The notes beneath the pieces were generated by a model. The model was not told where the DNA came from and did no database searches. It saw only the letters and a program-made list of their open reading frames with translations. From Nocardia testacea NBRC 100365 (lineage in GTDB: Bacteria > Actinomycetota > Actinomycetes > Mycobacteriales > Mycobacteriaceae): a stretch of 64,000 nt of DNA. Location of the stretch: the NCBI RefSeq assembly GCF_000308775.1, contig NZ_BAGJ01000135.1:62001-126000 (forward strand). The letters run 5' to 3'. Below, piece by piece: positions 62,266 to 64,000 of this stretch; the stretch's first letter is position 1, and each line of letters begins with the position of its first letter. The position numbers and the translations under genes were made by a program.

Positions 62266-64000
62266 GTGGGCGCTGTCGATCTTTCCGAGTTGGACCCGGA
62301 GCAGGCCGCCGCAGTCCGCGCGCCGCGTGGGCCCGTCTGTGTGCTGGCCGGCGCGGGTACCGGGAAGACCCGGACCATCACCTATCGCATCGCGCATCTG
62401 GTGGCGGCGGGGCAGGTGCGGGCGGATCAGGTGCTGGCGGTCACGTTCACCGCCCGGGCGGCCGGGGAGTTGCGGGCACGGCTGCGGGCGCTCGGGCTGG
62501 GGGCGGCCGCGTCCACCGTGCAGGCGCGGACCTTCCATGCCGCCGCACTGCGACAGCTGCGGTATTTCTGGCCGCAAGTGGTGGGTGAAGTGCCGTGGCG
62601 GATGCTGGACAGCAAGTTTCCGGTGGTCGCGCAGGCTGCGAACCGGGTGGGTCTGGCTTCGGGGACCGAGAGTGTGAAAGATCTGCTCGGCGAGATCGAG
62701 TGGGCAAAATCGTCGCTGGTGGCACCGGAGGATTACGCGGCGGCGGCCGCGGCCCACCGGCGGGATACGCCGTTCGCGGCGGCCCGGGTCGCGGAGGTCT
62801 ATGCCGCCTATGAGTCGGTGAAGACCACGGCGGAGGGTCTGCTCCTGGATTTCGACGATCTGCTGCTGCACACCGCCGCCGCACTCGAGGACTATCCATC
62901 GGTCGCCGACGAGTTCCGGGAGCGCTACCGGTGCTTCGTGGTCGACGAGTACCAGGACATCACCCCGCTACAGCAGCGGGTATTGGACGCCTGGCTGGGC
63001 GACCGCGACGATCTCACCGTCGTCGGGGATGCCAACCAGACCATCTATTCGTTCACCGGCGCCGGGCCCGGCCAGTTGCTGGATTTCTCCCGCCGGTACC
63101 CGGAGGCGACCGTGGTGCGTCTCGAACGCGATTACCGGTCGACTCCGCAGGTCGTCGATCTCGCCAATCGGGTGATCGGGATGGCGCAGGGCCGTATCGC
63201 GGGGTCCCGGTTGCAGTTGATCGGGCAGCGGCCGGACGGGCCGGAGCCGGAGTTCGCCGAATACGACGAGCTCGGCGCAGAGGCGGCCGATATCGCCCGC
63301 CGGATCGAGGAACTCCTGGCCGGCGGTACCCCGGCCGCCGAGATCGCGGTGCTGTACCGGATCAACGCCCAGTCGGAGGCCTACGAGCAGGCGCTGACCG
63401 AACGCGGGATCGCCTACCAGGTCCGCGGCGGTGAGGGTTTCTTCCAGCGGCCGGAGGTCCGCCAGGCGGTGCAGGAGCTGCGTAAGGCGGCGTCCCGCGA
63501 CGATCTCCCCGACACTGCGCGGTCCGGGAAGAACCTGGTGAGCCTGGTGCGGGCCGCGCTGGCACCGATCGGTCTCACCGCGTCTGCGCCGGCGGGGGCA
63601 CAGGCCCGCCAGCGGTGGGAGTCCCTGACGGCGCTGGTCCGGTTGACCGAGGAACTCGTCGAGCACGAACCGGAGCTGGAACAGAGCGGACTGCTGCGCG
63701 AACTCGCCGCGCGGGCCGAGGCCCGGCACCCACCGACCGTGCAGGGCGTGACCTTGGCCTCATTGCACGCGGCCAAGGGCCTGGAATGGGATGCGGTGTT
63801 CCTGGCCGGGCTCACCGACGGCACCCTGCCGATCTCCTACACCCTCAACGGTGACGGGTCGGTCGCCGATGTGGCGGCATTGGAGGAGGAGCGCCGGCTG
63901 CTCTATGTGGGGGTGACCCGCGCCCGGGTCCATCTGCGGTTGTCGTGGGCGCTGAGCCGCGGTGACGGTGACCGCCGGCCGCGGCGGCGCTCCCGGTTCC
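62266..64000 (+). CDS. uvrD2: DNA helicase UvrD2, N-terminal part (3' end outside window)
   Basis: The frame runs open from the GTG at 62266 to the right edge (578 codons seen). The GTG is 6 bases after TACACT (62254-62259), so it is leaderless. Walker A is AGAGTGKT (28-35). Motif Ia is VTFTARAAGEL, and DEYQD, the UvrD Walker B, lies near residue 227. GDANQTIYSFTGA, VRLERDYRST and VTLASLHAAKGLEWD follow. It is a 3'-5' superfamily 1 helicase; its C-terminal HRDC and tetracysteine parts would lie outside. It has the same place as Rv3198c. Confidence 0.95.
   Translation, partial: MGAVDLSELDPEQAAAVRAPRGPVCVLAGAGTGKTRTITYRIAHLVAAGQVRADQVLAVTFTARAAGELRARLRALGLGAAASTVQARTFHAAALRQLRYFWPQVVGEVPWRMLDSKFPVVAQAANRVGLASGTESVKDLLGEIEWAKSSLVAPEDYAAAAAAHRRDTPFAAARVAEVYAAYESVKTTAEGLLLDFDDLLLHTAAALEDYPSVADEFRERYRCFVVDEYQDITPLQQRVLDAWLGDRDDLTVVGDANQTIYSFTGAGPGQLLDFSRRYPEATVVRLERDYRSTPQVVDLANRVIGMAQGRIAGSRLQLIGQRPDGPEPEFAEYDELGAEAADIARRIEELLAGGTPAAEIAVLYRINAQSEAYEQALTERGIAYQVRGGEGFFQRPEVRQAVQELRKAASRDDLPDTARSGKNLVSLVRAALAPIGLTASAPAGAQARQRWESLTALVRLTEELVEHEPELEQSGLLRELAARAEARHPPTVQGVTLASLHAAKGLEWDAVFLAGLTDGTLPISYTLNGDGSVADVAALEEERRLLYVGVTRARVHLRLSWALSRGDGDRRPRRRSRF

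Overview
The window is high-GC (roughly two-thirds G+C), dense in genes, and reads as a chromosomal segment of a mycolic-acid actinobacterium, most likely Nocardia or a close relative. The pointers are mycoredoxin, a resuscitation-promoting factor, an ssrA tag ending in ALAA, a KstR-type operator, a gulonolactone/arabinonolactone oxidase, and many genes whose start codon lies 6-8 bases after a TANNNT -10 box (leaderless transcripts). Genes known from Mycobacterium tuberculosis positions about Rv3068 to Rv3198 appear in scattered form: pgm, smpB-ssrA, hisN, prfB-mscS-ftsE-ftsX, the fadE24/fadE23 pair, and UPF0182-PPA1309-PDZ/Lon-mrx1-uvrD2. This is therefore core chromosome with accessory genes between conserved blocks. 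No prophage, CRISPR array or intact insertion sequence was seen.

Layout. 1-6.3 kb: tail of an alpha/beta hydrolase, a small membrane protein, a GltS-type glutamate symporter, an unknown membrane protein, a deazaflavin-type (DUF385) enzyme with its TetR regulator, and tRNA-Ala. 6.4-10.4 kb: DsbA-like thiol protein, MFS exporter, phosphoglucomutase, then a 1.1 kb gap without a convincing gene. 11.5-16.4 kb: TetR, sugar-lactone oxidase overlapping a convergent sirtuin, two small membrane proteins, smpB and ssrA. 16.4-23.4 kb: MFS with divergent HTH regulator, a three-gene redox operon (di-metal hydrolase, ferredoxin-type reductase, Asp-nucleophile hydrolase), a WYL regulator and a Pro-rich membrane protein. 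23.5-30.9 kb: RecQ, secreted beta-propeller, DinB protein, SigJ-like sigma factor, hisN, FMN reductase and an XRE regulator.

30.9-39.3 kb: prfB, mscS, a 51-residue membrane protein, ftsE and ftsX (division), then the acyl-CoA dehydrogenase pair behind tandem operators, and an MBL hydrolase with a divergent MarR. 39.4-47.3 kb: secreted MspA-like-sized protein, two tandem acyl-CoA ligases, two membrane proteins and galactokinase. 47.6-54.5 kb: a diguanylate cyclase with an inhibitory site, an Ala/Pro-rich protein, a ketosteroid-isomerase-like gene behind a KstR box, an AurF di-iron oxygenase, TetR, a 60-residue orphan and a second DUF385 enzyme. 55.2-64 kb: initiator tRNA, rpf with a long structured leader, UPF0182 protein, PPA1309 protein, PDZ/Lon protein, mycoredoxin, a long inverted repeat, an IS481-type transposase remnant, and uvrD2 running off the edge.

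The window is rich in regulatory DNA: at least seven clear dyad operators sit next to regulator genes or lipid-metabolism genes, and several convergent gene pairs are separated by long hairpins. No wholly new system stands out. The best leads are the structured rpf leader with mutually exclusive stems, the tandem operators on the fatty-acid genes, the three-gene redox operon, and the two small proteins sharing a VLYLF-(L/V)-KP motif beside smpB and ftsE.
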